64,000 bases of DNA from Shimia sediminis (GTDB lineage: Bacteria > Pseudomonadota > Alphaproteobacteria > Rhodobacterales > Rhodobacteraceae). This document shows, piece after piece, positions 19,735 to 28,271 of this stretch; within the stretch, counting starts at the first letter, position 1, and every line of letters begins with the position of its first letter. A program made the translations under genes and the position numbers. The stretch lies in assembly GCF_003990645.1 (NCBI RefSeq), contig NZ_RYZK01000003.1, positions 62,001 to 126,000 on the forward strand, in the 5' to 3' direction. Below the pieces are notes generated by a model. It ran no database searches. It saw only the letters and a list, made by a program, of their open reading frames with translations, and was not told the origin of the DNA.

Positions 19735-20666
19735 GCGCCATTCTCCATCAAAACGCTGACATGGGCGGCGACCGAGGCCGCCAAAGCCCTCAGATCATAT
19801 CCGCCCTCGAGAGTCGAGACAACGCGACCCTGGCAATGTTTGTCAGCAAGATCGCAGATTTTTTGCGTGAGCCAGGCAAAGTCTTCGGTGGACCAGTTGA
19901 GGTTGGCCAGCGGGTCGTCCTGATGTGCATCAAAGCCTGCAGAGATGATGATGAGCTGAGGCTGAAACCGGTCGATCACCGGCCAGACCTGCGCATCATA
20001 TGTGGCGCGCATCAGGCGGCCATCGCTGTGGGGTGGGAGGGGCAGGTTGTGCACGTTGTTGTGGCCACCGGTCTCTTCGGGCATGCCGGTGCCCGGCCAG
20101 AGCGGGTTCTGATGGCTGGAAAAGAACAATGCCCGTGGCTCGTCCCACAACAGCGCCTGGGTGCCGTTGCCGTGATGAACGTCAAAATCGACGATGGCGA
20201 CGCGATCCAGCCCATGCCGCTCCATAGCATGACGGGCGGCGATGGCGGCATTGCCAAAAAGACAAAAGCCCATCGGCGTGGATTGTTCAGCATGGTGGCC
20301 CGGAGGACGACAAGCAACAAAGGCATTTCTGATCTCGCCAGCCAGCACGGCATCAACTGCGGTCACGCAGCCGCCAACGGCGCGGCGGGCGGCCTGCATG
20401 GATCCCGGTGACATATGCGTGTCAGCATCCAGAGCGCGGCTGCCCGAGGTGGGTTCCGCCGCCTTGATCATGTCCAGATGACTCTGCGGATGGCAGAGCA
20501 GAATATCGCCGTCCTGACACAGGGGGGCCTCGCGCCGTTCCAGAGCATCAAAGGCGGATGTCGAAAGCGCCTCGGTGATGTACTCGAGCCGCGCCACCTG
20601 TTCCGGGTGACCGGAAGGTGTCTTGTGCTCAAGGCAGTCGGGGTGGCTAAACAGGGCAGTGGTCAT
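19731..20666 (-). CDS. histone deacetylase family protein
   Basis: A 311-residue class II HDAC-like zinc amidohydrolase. Zinc and active-site motifs visible are CRPPGHHAEQ near residue 130, VDFDVHHGNGTQ near residue 165 and a later GFDAHQDDPL. The bacterial substrates may be acetylated small molecules such as polyamines or acetylated proteins. The ATG at 20666 is preferred because GGAGGAG lies about 11 bases upstream; an in-frame ATG 30 bases earlier lacks one. It heads the operon with xseB, ispA and dxs. Confidence 0.9.
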   Translation of the reverse strand: MTTALFSHPDCLEHKTPSGHPEQVARLEYITEALSTSAFDALERREAPLCQDGDILLCHPQSHLDMIKAAEPTSGSRALDADTHMSPGSMQAARRAVGGCVTAVDAVLAGEIRNAFVACRPPGHHAEQSTPMGFCLFGNAAIAARHAMERHGLDRVAIVDFDVHHGNGTQALLWDEPRALFFSSHQNPLWPGTGMPEETGGHNNVHNLPLPPHSDGRLMRATYDAQVWPVIDRFQPQLIIISAGFDAHQDDPLANLNWSTEDFAWLTQKICDLADKHCQGRVVSTLEGGYDLRALAASVAAHVSVLMENGA

Positions 20667-20701
20667 GCAAATACGGACTCCTCCAGCGGGGCACACCCCG
20701 G

Positions 20702-20731
20702 CTTCATCTTGTTAGAAATACTCTCGCCGAA
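20702..20731 (-). repeat. GAGTATTT...ATGAAG intergenic element upstream of the deacetylase gene
   Basis: Read on the minus strand, TCGGCGAGAGTATTT (core GAGTATTT at 20723-20716) is followed by eight bases and ATGAAG at 20707-20702. It lies 36 bases upstream of the deacetylase start and just after a GC-rich hairpin, the same layout as at 36015 and 45542. Confidence 0.65.
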
Positions 20732-20735
20732 GGCC

Positions 20736-20760
20736 AAAGGCAGGGCAATGCCCTGCCTTT
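20736..20760 (-). terminator. hairpin after the secreted-protein gene
   Basis: AAAGGCAGGGC-aat-GCCCTGCCTTT is a perfect 11-bp stem with a 3-base loop, 24 bases beyond the stop of the gene at 20785. The flanking A and T bases give it terminator character in both directions. Confidence 0.75.
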
Positions 20761-20784
20761 ACAAATCCGCGTGGGGACGGGGCA

Positions 20785-21276
20785 TCAGCCCATTTCGTTC
20801 TGGCATTCGATGGCACCTTCGAGACCCACCATGGTGCCTCCGAGGTCAATCGCCGTGACATAGCCGTTCTCGTTATAGATCGTCATCGTGTACTTGGCGG
20901 CAATGTCGAACAGAAAATCCGGATTGTCGAAATAGATGTCCGCCCCCGGCACCCCATTGAGGTAAATTCCGGTGGCTGTCGCGTCATACTCCTGACCATC
21001 CAGATCGAACAGGATACCGTATTGCGCGCCTTCCTCGATATCTCCCCAGGCCTCGTTAAAGGCGGTCACATAGCCCATGCCCTCATTGCGATCAAAGCCG
21101 ATCCGCACAACGGACCCATCAGAGTATGCGGCCTGAATCAAACAGCCATCACCCAGGCTGGGGTCAATCAGGATGTCCCAACCTCCGGCGCTCCCCCAGG
21201 CTTCGAGCTCTTGCGCAGCAACCGAAAGCGGCAGCATCGCGGCGACGGCAAGTGTGGTCAGTTTCTTGAATGGCAT
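20785..21276 (-). CDS. small secreted protein of unknown function
   Basis: A 163-residue protein with a clear signal peptide (MPFKKLTTLAVAAMLPLSVAAQ). The mature part contains exactly two cysteines, in GDGCLIQAAY and AIECQNEMG, which probably form one disulfide. Its beta-rich pattern recalls small periplasmic proteins near the IalB type, but I could not assign a family. The ATG at 21276 has GGGAG upstream. It is downstream of the PetR-like regulator on the same strand, separated by 79 bases. Confidence 0.75.
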   Translation of the reverse strand: MPFKKLTTLAVAAMLPLSVAAQELEAWGSAGGWDILIDPSLGDGCLIQAAYSDGSVVRIGFDRNEGMGYVTAFNEAWGDIEEGAQYGILFDLDGQEYDATATGIYLNGVPGADIYFDNPDFLFDIAAKYTMTIYNENGYVTAIDLGGTMVGLEGAIECQNEMG

Positions 21277-21355
21277 GGTGTTCTCCCTTTGCAACAGGCC
21301 CTTTGCGCCCTCGTGGCGAAGTCCTCGTAACCTGGGGAACTGACAAAAACGCGGC

Positions 21356-22057
21356 CTATTCAGGAGCCAGCATATATCCTGCACCCCGGACTGTCTGTAA
21401 GTATCTGGGTTGTTTGGGGTCTGCCTCGATCTTGCGGCGCAGCCGCGTAATCTGAACATCCACGGCGCGTTCCTGGGCCTGACCCTTGTCGCGGCCCAGA
21501 TCCTCGACCAGTTTGGTACGGCTGACCGGGGCTCCTGGCGTGGCTGAGAAGATCTTCATCAACTGGCTTTCTGTGGCGGTCAGGCGCACGATCTCTTCGC
21601 CTTGCCACATCTCGCCGCGTTCGATGTCATAGCGGATCGCACCCAGGTGCAGCACTTTGGGGGCCGCATCGCTTTCGGTAACTTCCGGCATGCGGCGCAG
21701 AATGGCATTGATCCGCAAGAGTAACTCTTTTGGTTCAAAAGGTTTGGGCAGATAGTCATCTGCGCCCGCCTCAAGACCCTTGATGCGGTCTTCGGTCTCG
21801 CCCTTGGCCGTCAACAACATGATCGGCGTCATCGACGTTTCTCGGATGGCACGGGTCAGGCTCATGCCATCTTCGCCGGGCATCATCACGTCAAGAACGA
21901 TCATGTCAAAGTCCAGCCCCGAGAGGATACGACGTGCATGGGCGGCATCACGCGCCGAAGTCACGAGAAAACCGTTGCGCATCAGGAACTTTTTCAACAG
22001 TTCGCGAATGCGCTCGTCGTCGTCCACGATCAACAGGTGAGGGTCGATATCACTCAT
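21356..22057 (-). CDS. petR: OmpR-family response regulator, PetR-like
   Basis: A 233-residue two-domain regulator. The receiver domain has the acidic pair in LLIVDDDERIR, the phosphorylation Asp in FDMIVLDVMMPGEDG near residue 58, Thr in MLLTAKG and Lys in YLPKPFEP. The C-terminal winged helix ends with RAVDVQITRLRRKIE and TVRGAGYML. No histidine kinase is adjacent. Its start overlaps the end of a MarR-family gene, an arrangement described for petP-petR of Rhodobacter capsulatus, where the pair lies upstream of petABC and is important for growth. The name is by that similarity of architecture. Confidence 0.75.
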   Translation of the reverse strand: MSDIDPHLLIVDDDERIRELLKKFLMRNGFLVTSARDAAHARRILSGLDFDMIVLDVMMPGEDGMSLTRAIRETSMTPIMLLTAKGETEDRIKGLEAGADDYLPKPFEPKELLLRINAILRRMPEVTESDAAPKVLHLGAIRYDIERGEMWQGEEIVRLTATESQLMKIFSATPGAPVSRTKLVEDLGRDKGQAQERAVDVQITRLRRKIEADPKQPRYLQTVRGAGYMLAPE

Positions 22058-22551
22058 GAGCCGCTCTCCCTGAGGCCTGTATAGCGGCGCTTCATTTCCC
22101 CATCCATCATCGCCTCGAGCACGCGACGGAACCCTGCGACGGCTTCGGGGCCGGCATCGCGAAAGGCTGACCGCATGCGCGCGCGCTGGGCGTCGGACAG
22201 GCGGTTTTCCAGCGCCTCACCGGCCTCGGTCAGAAACAGGTTGCGCTCGCGGCGGTCTGTTGGCCCCACACGGCTTTCTATCAACCCGTCTTCGATCAAA
22301 GTGCGCAAAACGCGGTTCAGCGACTGCTTGGTGACGCCGAGAATTTCCAACAGGTTGGTGACCGTCGTGCCCGGCGCGCGTTTGACAAAGTGAATGGCCC
22401 TGTGATGCGCCCGCCCATAGGCCATTGTCGCCAGGATGCGATCCGGATCAGCGGTAAAGCCGCGATAAGCGAAGTACATGGCCTCAATCCCCTGACGCAG
22501 CTGTTCGTCGGTCAGGTAAAGAAGGCTTTCGCTGCTACTGGTTTCCGGCAT
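22054..22551 (-). CDS. petP: MarR-family transcriptional regulator, PetP-like
   Basis: A 165-residue winged-helix regulator. The DNA-recognition region is TTVTNLLEILGVTKQSLNRV and the wing contains RVGPTDRRERNLFLTEAG. Four-base overlap with the response-regulator gene indicates translational coupling. MarR proteins usually bind palindromes as dimers. The start at 22551 fits the family N-terminus, but no strong ribosome site is visible. It is divergent from ilvE with about 165 bases between. Confidence 0.75.
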   Translation of the reverse strand: MPETSSSESLLYLTDEQLRQGIEAMYFAYRGFTADPDRILATMAYGRAHHRAIHFVKRAPGTTVTNLLEILGVTKQSLNRVLRTLIEDGLIESRVGPTDRRERNLFLTEAGEALENRLSDAQRARMRSAFRDAGPEAVAGFRRVLEAMMDGEMKRRYTGLRESGS

Positions 22552-22716
22552 GCCCGCACACCAATCATTTTTGCCTGTATACAGGTCACAATACGTCAGC
22601 TTTGTTGACACTCCAAGCGTGAACTGATAGCGACTCTCAGATTTTGCGCAACATTGTGTCCGGTTCGGCCCTTTTTCGCGCAACAAATGCAAACTGACTA
22701 TGCTGGAGGAGGGCTC

Positions 22717-23586
22717 ATGTCGGGTTCTTATGATGATCGGGACGGCAAAATCTGGATGGATGGCGCATTCGTCGACTGGCGCGAGGCCAAGGTGCATGTG
22801 CTGACCCATGCCATGCACTATGCAAGCTCGGTGTTTGAAGGTGAGCGTGCTTACAACGGTAAGATTTTCAAGAGCCGCGAGCATTCTGAGCGTCTGATCG
22901 CCAGCGCGGCAGCGCTGGACATGCCGATGCCCTATTCGGTGGACGAGATCGAAGCCGCCAAAGAGGCCACGCTGAAGGAAAGCGGCCTGACCGACGCCTA
23001 TGTGCGTGCAGTGGTCTGGCGCGGGTCGGGCGAAGACATGGGTGTGGCTTCAGCCAAGAACCCGGTGCGCATGGCGATCGCCGTCTGGCCTTGGGGGGCC
23101 TATTACGGTGACGCCAAAATGCAGGGTGCCAAGCTGGACATTGCCGAGTGGAAACGTCCCTCGCCAGAGACCATTCCGGTGCATGCCAAGGCCGCGGGCC
23201 TTTACATGATCTGCACCATCTCCAAGCACAAGGCCGAGGCCAAGGGCTGCTCGGATGCGCTGTTCATGGACTATCGCGGTTATGTCGCCGAAGCGACCGG
23301 TGCCAACGTGTTCTTTGTGAAAGATGGCGAGGTGCATACGCCGCTGGCCGACTGCTTCCTGAACGGCATTACCCGTCAGACTGTGATCCAGATGTTGAAG
23401 GACAAGGGCATCACCGTGATCGAACGCCACATCCTGCCCGAGGAAATGGCCGATTTCGAGCAATGCTGGCTGACCGGTACTGCGGCCGAAGTCACCCCGG
23501 TGGGTCAGATCGGTGACTACACCTTTGAGGTTGGCGACATCACACGTGATATCGCAGAGAGCTACGAAAAACTCGTACGCGCCTGA
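22717..23586 (+). CDS. ilvE: branched-chain amino acid aminotransferase
   Basis: A 289-residue class IV PLP aminotransferase that interconverts leucine, isoleucine and valine with their 2-oxo acids. Diagnostic segments are FEGERAYNGKIFKSREHSERL near residues 37-55 (FEGERAYNG core), KAEAKGCSDALFMDYRG with the active-site region, and EATGANVFFVKDGEV. GGAGGAGG precedes the ATG at 22717. The CitF-like gene starts 5 bases after its stop, so the two are probably cotranscribed. Confidence 0.92.
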   Translation: MSGSYDDRDGKIWMDGAFVDWREAKVHVLTHAMHYASSVFEGERAYNGKIFKSREHSERLIASAAALDMPMPYSVDEIEAAKEATLKESGLTDAYVRAVVWRGSGEDMGVASAKNPVRMAIAVWPWGAYYGDAKMQGAKLDIAEWKRPSPETIPVHAKAAGLYMICTISKHKAEAKGCSDALFMDYRGYVAEATGANVFFVKDGEVHTPLADCFLNGITRQTVIQMLKDKGITVIERHILPEEMADFEQCWLTGTAAEVTPVGQIGDYTFEVGDITRDIAESYEKLVRA

Positions 23587-23591
23587 TCCGG

Positions 23592-25088
23592 GTGTCGGAC
23601 CTGCCGAGATACATTGATGGTTACGGCCCCGTGCATATCTATGCCGGGGCCGTTTCGTCTCTGACCTTGCCCAAACCGCCCCGCGACGCGGTCGAGACAC
23701 GGTTTACACAGGAACTCGGTCAAGCCATTCGCCAGGCCGGGGTGCAGAGCGGTGCCACCCTGTCGTTCCACCATCATCTGAGAAACGGTGATGACGTCAT
23801 GCGGCAGGTGCTTTTTGCCTGCAAGGCGCTTGGCATTGGGGACCTGCATATCGCTGCCTCGTCGCTGTTTCCCTGCCACGCCAGCCTGGTTCCCTTGCTA
23901 AAAGACGGAACCGTGACGCGGATCACCACCTCGTACATGAACGGGCCGCTGGCGGATGCGGTCAAGGCGGGCGTGTTGCGCAACCCTGCGGTTTTGCAAA
24001 CCCACGGTGGGCGGGCCTGCGCGATTGAAAGCGGGCGTTTAAAGATCGATGTGGCTTTTGTTGCGGCCCCGGCAGTGGATCGCTTGGGAAACCTCACCGG
24101 GGCAGTTGGACCAGAGGCCTGTGGCCCCTTGGGCTATGCGATGGTCGATGCGGCCCACGCGGCGCAGGTGATTGCCGTGACGGATCACATGGCCGACAGA
24201 TTGCCCCGCATTTGCATTCCGGCGCATCAGGTGGATCAGGTGGTTCAGGTCGCCTCAATCGGGGCCGCGTCCGAGATCGTATCGGGCACAACAGGCCGTG
24301 CCCCTTCCGCCAAGGGAAAGGCAATCGCCGATTTCACGGCAAGCCTGATCGCGGCCTCAGGATTGCTGACTGACGGGTTCTCGTTTCAGACCGGAGCAGG
24401 GGCAACGTCGCTTGCCGTGGCGCGGTCGCTTGCGCCGATCATGGCAGACCGCGGCGTGACCGGAAGCTTCGCAGCAGGGGGCGTGACAGGGCCGTTGGTC
24501 GAGATGCACCGCACCGGGCTGTTCGACGAAATATGGGATGTACAGGCCTTTGATCTTGAGGCGGTGGAATCCTATGCCAGGGACCCGTCACACCACGCCA
24601 TGTCCGCAGCACTCTATGCCAGCCCGGCGCGGCAAGAGGCGATTGCCAACCTGCTCGACGTGATGATCCTCGGCGCGGCAGAGGTGGACGCAGGGTTCAA
24701 CGTCAATGTCACCCAAGCCAGTGATGGCCGCATCATCGGCGGGTCCGGCGGTCATGCGGATACGGCGGCAGGGGCAAAGCTGCCGATTGTGACAACATCC
24801 CTCACAGCGGGCGGATTCCCCAAGTTAGTGCCTGAATTGACCTGCCTCACGACCCCCGGAGACACGATCGGGGCCGTGGTGACAGAGGTCGGAATAGCAG
24901 TGCATCCGAGCCGCCCGGCGTTGAAAGACCAAGCGTTGAAAGCGGGTCTGCCGGTTGTTGAGATTGCAGAGCTGATCCGGCAAGCGCGCGCTGCCTGTGA
25001 GGGGGCCGTGCAAGGCCGCGCAGAAGGCCGCATTGTGGCCGTCTGTGAATACCGCGACGGCTCGGTTCTGGATGTGATCCGGGCCTAG
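23592..25088 (+). CDS. citrate lyase alpha-subunit-like CoA-transferase (stand-alone)
   Basis: A 498-residue protein matching the CitF family: HHHLRNGDDVMRQVL, the early SFHHHLRNG segment, SYMNGPLADAV, GFSFQTGAGATSLAV, and TEVGIAVHPSRP near the end. CitF normally transfers the acyl carrier of citrate lyase and needs CitD and CitE, neither of which is present here. It may therefore act as an independent CoA-transferase. The start is GTG at 23592, just after ilvE. The stop codon overlaps the convergent DMT gene by four bases. Confidence 0.8.
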   Translation: MSDLPRYIDGYGPVHIYAGAVSSLTLPKPPRDAVETRFTQELGQAIRQAGVQSGATLSFHHHLRNGDDVMRQVLFACKALGIGDLHIAASSLFPCHASLVPLLKDGTVTRITTSYMNGPLADAVKAGVLRNPAVLQTHGGRACAIESGRLKIDVAFVAAPAVDRLGNLTGAVGPEACGPLGYAMVDAAHAAQVIAVTDHMADRLPRICIPAHQVDQVVQVASIGAASEIVSGTTGRAPSAKGKAIADFTASLIAASGLLTDGFSFQTGAGATSLAVARSLAPIMADRGVTGSFAAGGVTGPLVEMHRTGLFDEIWDVQAFDLEAVESYARDPSHHAMSAALYASPARQEAIANLLDVMILGAAEVDAGFNVNVTQASDGRIIGGSGGHADTAAGAKLPIVTTSLTAGGFPKLVPELTCLTTPGDTIGAVVTEVGIAVHPSRPALKDQALKAGLPVVEIAELIRQARAACEGAVQGRAEGRIVAVCEYRDGSVLDVIRA

Positions 25089-26005
25089 CCTTGGGGGGTC
25101 AGGGTCTTGCGGGCGCCGCGTTTCAGACCCAACTGCCGTTCACGCCAGATGATCAGGATACCGGACAAGATGATAATTGTGGCTCCGACTAGCATCGGAA
25201 CGGTTGGTGCTTCCTGAAAGATGAAGTAGCCGATCAGCAGCGCAAAGAGCATCGAGGCATAATCAAAAGGTGCCACGACCGAGGCAGGCGCAAAGCGGTA
25301 AGCCGACGTCAGGAATATCTGCGCGGTGCCGCCCAATAGTCCAGCGATGGCCAAGAGCAGGAATTCGGTTGTGTTCGGAATGACCCAGCCGAACGGAACT
25401 GTCAGTAACGAAAGCAGGGTCGAGCTGAGGGTGAAATAGAACACGACCGCCGCGGTGTTCTCGGTCTGCACCAGTTTACGGATATGGATCTGCGCCAGCG
25501 CCATAAAGGTGGCCGACCCCAGCGTGATGACCGCGCCAAGGGCGGCAATTGCATCGCGCTCGACCCCGTTAAAGGCTGAGAGGCGAGGATAGAGAATGAT
25601 CATCACGCCGATCAAACCAAGTCCGACGGCCGAGAGGCGGAACAATCGCACCTGTTCGCCCAGGAACATGGCGGCAAAAACCACGACCAGCAGCGGTGCG
25701 GCATAGCCGATCGCAGTGACCTCGGGTAATGGCAGCAGTCCAAGTGCAGCGAACGCCAGTGCCATCGCTGTGGTGCCGATCACCCCGCGCCAAAAGTGGC
25801 CCATCACGTTGTCGGTCTTGAGACCCGTGCGCAATTCTCGCCGCATCGCTAGCCAGCCGAATATCACCGGCATGGCAAAGATCGACCGAAAGAACACCGC
25901 TTCACCGGGGGGCACATGTGCTGATGCCGCCTTGATGCATGCGGCCATGACTGAGAACAGCAGGACCGAGATGACTTTGAGAAGAATGCCGCGAAGGGGG
26001 TGCAT
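25085..26005 (-). CDS. EamA/DMT-family transporter
   Basis: A 306-residue membrane protein with about ten hydrophobic segments and the two-fold EamA repeat. The first half begins LLKVISVLLFSVMAACIKAA and ends near residue 145; the second half contains FVPFDYASMLFALLIGYFIF-type helices (PFDYASMLFA core) and ends in a positively charged tail. Such proteins export metabolites or amino acids; the substrate is not predictable. The in-frame sequence upstream of 26005 is hydrophilic and lacks the family pattern, so this start is preferred. It converges on the CitF-like gene and diverges from matB. Confidence 0.85.
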   Translation of the reverse strand: MHPLRGILLKVISVLLFSVMAACIKAASAHVPPGEAVFFRSIFAMPVIFGWLAMRRELRTGLKTDNVMGHFWRGVIGTTAMALAFAALGLLPLPEVTAIGYAAPLLVVVFAAMFLGEQVRLFRLSAVGLGLIGVMIILYPRLSAFNGVERDAIAALGAVITLGSATFMALAQIHIRKLVQTENTAAVVFYFTLSSTLLSLLTVPFGWVIPNTTEFLLLAIAGLLGGTAQIFLTSAYRFAPASVVAPFDYASMLFALLIGYFIFQEAPTVPMLVGATIIILSGILIIWRERQLGLKRGARKTLTPQG

Positions 26006-26125
26006 ATGGGGTGCTTTCGATGTGCTTGTCACGTTAACTAAATGCGGCAATAAGAGCAAGCAGAGGGCTTGATCTTGGCCTTGGCGCAGGGGACAAACCG
26101 CAAGAGACTTGTGAAGGAGCCGACC

Positions 26126-27628
26126 TTGTACGACCAGAACTATTTGATATCCCGTCTGCATGCTGCATCTGTCGGCCAGGAAACGCGCAATTTTGCGCGC
26201 ATTCACCAGCGCGCCAGCATGACTTTTGGCGAGCTGTTCGCAGGGGCCGAACGGATGGCAGCGGCGCTTGTTTCCCTGGGCGTTGAGCCCGGAGATCGCG
26301 TCGCGGTTCAGGTGTCCAAGACTATCGAAGCAATCCAGCTTTACCTTGGCACCGTGATGGCTGGCGGGGTCTTTTTGCCACTGAACACGGCTTACACCAC
26401 GTCCGAAGTCTCGTATTTTCTGGGCGATGCGACCCCGCGTGTGGTGGTATGTGATCCTTTGCATGAAGACGCAGTGCGCAACATCGCGGGTGACGCCAAG
26501 GTTCTGACACTCGACGACAAGGGGCGCGGCACGTTGGAAGAGGCCATCGTGGGACGGGGTGGGTTCACACCCGTTGCGCGTGGGCCCGACGATTTGGCCG
26601 CAATTCTGTATACCTCGGGCACGACGGGACGGTCCAAGGGCGCGATGCTGAGCCACAAGAACCTCGCCTCAAACTCCGAGATGCTGCGGGACTACTGGCG
26701 GTTCACCAAGGCAGACGTGCTGATTCATGCCTTGCCGATTTTTCACACCCACGGGCTGTTCGTTGCCACCAACGTGGCGCTGCTGGCCGGGGCGTCGGTC
26801 GAGTTTCTTGCCGGGTTCAATGCCGATCAGATCCTTGACGCCATGCCGCGTGCCACTGCGCTGATGGGGGTGCCCACGTTTTACACCCGCCTGCTGGATG
26901 ACCCGCGCCTGACCCGAGCGCGGGCGGCGAACATGCGATTGTTCATCTCTGGTTCGGCGCCGTTGTTGGTGGATACCCATGAAAAATGGGAAGATCGCAC
27001 CGGTCATCGCATTCTGGAACGCTATGGGATGACCGAAACCAACATGTCGACGTCGAACCCTTATGACGGCGACCGCAGGGCCGGGACCGTGGGCTTTCCC
27101 TTGCCCGGGGTCGAGGCCCGTATCCGCAAGGATGGGCAAGAGGTTGAGGCCGGAGAGATCGGCGTGCTGGAAGTACGTGGGGACAACGTGTTTCAGGGCT
27201 ATTGGCAGATGCCTGAGAAGACGGCAGAAGAATTGCTGCCCGATGGCTGGTTCATCACCGGGGATCTCGCAAAGATCGATGCGGATGGCTATGTCACCAT
27301 CGTCGGGCGCGACAAGGATCTGGTGATCACCGGGGGGTTCAACGTCTACCCAAAAGAGGTCGAGGCGTTGATCGACGACCTGCCCGGCGTGTTGGAAAGC
27401 GCTGTGATCGGGGTGCCTCATCCCGATTTTGGTGAAGGTGTTGTGGCCGTTGTGGTGCCTGATGCCGACACCCTGCAGGCCGAGGGCATTGCCATGGCCT
27501 TGGACGGACAACTGGCCAAGTTCAAACAGCCCAAAAAGGTGCTTCTGGTGCCGGAACTGCCGCGCAACACTATGGGCAAGGTGCAAAAGAAAGCGCTTCG
27601 CGAAACCTACGCGGACTTGTTTGCCTGA
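26126..27628 (+). CDS. matB: malonyl-CoA synthetase
   Basis: A 500-residue AMP-forming acyl-CoA synthetase. It has the P-loop LYTSGTTGRSKGAMLSH near residue 160, HALPIFHTHGLFVATNV, ERYGMTETNMSTSNPYDGDR, and the C-terminal GKVQKKALRE with the catalytic Lys. The Arg-rich and TSNPYDGDR pattern is typical of MatB, which makes malonyl-CoA from free malonate. The TTG at 26126 is chosen because AAGGAG precedes it by about 7 bases. No malonyl-CoA decarboxylase (matA) is adjacent. Confidence 0.9.
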   Translation: MYDQNYLISRLHAASVGQETRNFARIHQRASMTFGELFAGAERMAAALVSLGVEPGDRVAVQVSKTIEAIQLYLGTVMAGGVFLPLNTAYTTSEVSYFLGDATPRVVVCDPLHEDAVRNIAGDAKVLTLDDKGRGTLEEAIVGRGGFTPVARGPDDLAAILYTSGTTGRSKGAMLSHKNLASNSEMLRDYWRFTKADVLIHALPIFHTHGLFVATNVALLAGASVEFLAGFNADQILDAMPRATALMGVPTFYTRLLDDPRLTRARAANMRLFISGSAPLLVDTHEKWEDRTGHRILERYGMTETNMSTSNPYDGDRRAGTVGFPLPGVEARIRKDGQEVEAGEIGVLEVRGDNVFQGYWQMPEKTAEELLPDGWFITGDLAKIDADGYVTIVGRDKDLVITGGFNVYPKEVEALIDDLPGVLESAVIGVPHPDFGEGVVAVVVPDADTLQAEGIAMALDGQLAKFKQPKKVLLVPELPRNTMGKVQKKALRETYADLFA

Positions 27629-27674
27629 CGGTCGGATGTAGGCGTTTTGACCAATAAGAGGCCGCGGGGGCGAT

Positions 27675-28184
27675 CTAGTCGTCGTTCAGGGCATCCAGGT
27701 TGGTCAGAAACCGAGTGAGGTAGCCGTTAAGCTGCTGAACCTCTTCCGGTGAGAACCCGTCAAGCAATTGGCGTTGCCGTGCCAGGGCGTCTTCAAGGAT
27801 ACGGTCATGCAGTTCCGCGCCCGTCTGCGTCAGCGTCCAGTCCTTTCGGCGCTCATCTGGCCCTGTTGCAGCGGGCGAGGCCAGGTCATTGGACTGCAAC
27901 CGCTGCAGGCTGCGGCTGACGGCGGCCTTGTCGATGCCCATCGTCTTGGACGCATGTGACACGCTGCTGCCCGGTTCGCGCGCCAACATCACCAGCATAC
28001 GCCAATCCATGGCGCCGATCCCAAAGGTCTCTTGATAATGTCGCGCCGCGCTGCGGGTAAACCGGTTGGCTGCAAACGTCAGCAGCACCGTTGGCGTGCG
28101 CGAAAAGCTAAGCGTGCGGCGGGCCGGAGTTTCTGGCGAGTCGTTGGGGTCGATCAGGAACAGATCATCGGTCAGATTGGTCAT
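27675..28184 (-). CDS. MarR-family transcriptional regulator
   Basis: A 169-residue MarR-type winged-helix protein. The helix-turn-helix is SVSHASKTMGIDKAAVSRSL near residue 80, followed by the wing TGPDERRKDWTLTQTGAEL. It is divergent from a cytochrome P450 gene across 87 bases that contain two near-identical inverted repeats, so it most likely controls both genes. The ligand may be the P450 substrate. The start ATG at 28184 has no in-frame competitor nearby. Confidence 0.88.
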   Translation of the reverse strand: MTNLTDDLFLIDPNDSPETPARRTLSFSRTPTVLLTFAANRFTRSAARHYQETFGIGAMDWRMLVMLAREPGSSVSHASKTMGIDKAAVSRSLQRLQSNDLASPAATGPDERRKDWTLTQTGAELHDRILEDALARQRQLLDGFSPEEVQQLNGYLTRFLTNLDALNDD

Positions 28185-28204
28185 GTGATTAGTTTACATG
28201 TTAT

Positions 28205-28258
28205 GTGTTGACATGACAACACGATTGCGGTGAGTTGGTCGTGTTGACCTGACAACAC
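28205..28258. promoter_or_regulatory. two GTGTTG-N6-CAACAC operators between marR and the P450 gene
   Basis: GTGTTG-ACATGA-CAACAC lies at 28205-28222 and GTGTTG-ACCTGA-CAACAC at 28241-28258. The two 18-bp sites differ at one base and are 36 bases apart. The second ends 13 bases before the P450 ATG. Size and symmetry fit a MarR dimer site. Confidence 0.78.
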
Positions 28259-28271
28259 AAGGGTGATTCCA

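Noticed and set aside
25085-25088. Four-base overlaps of convergent stop codons (also 29432-29435 and 61534-61537) as functional sites
   Set aside because: Stop codons sharing CTAG or TTAG are common in compact genomes; no further signal was seen.
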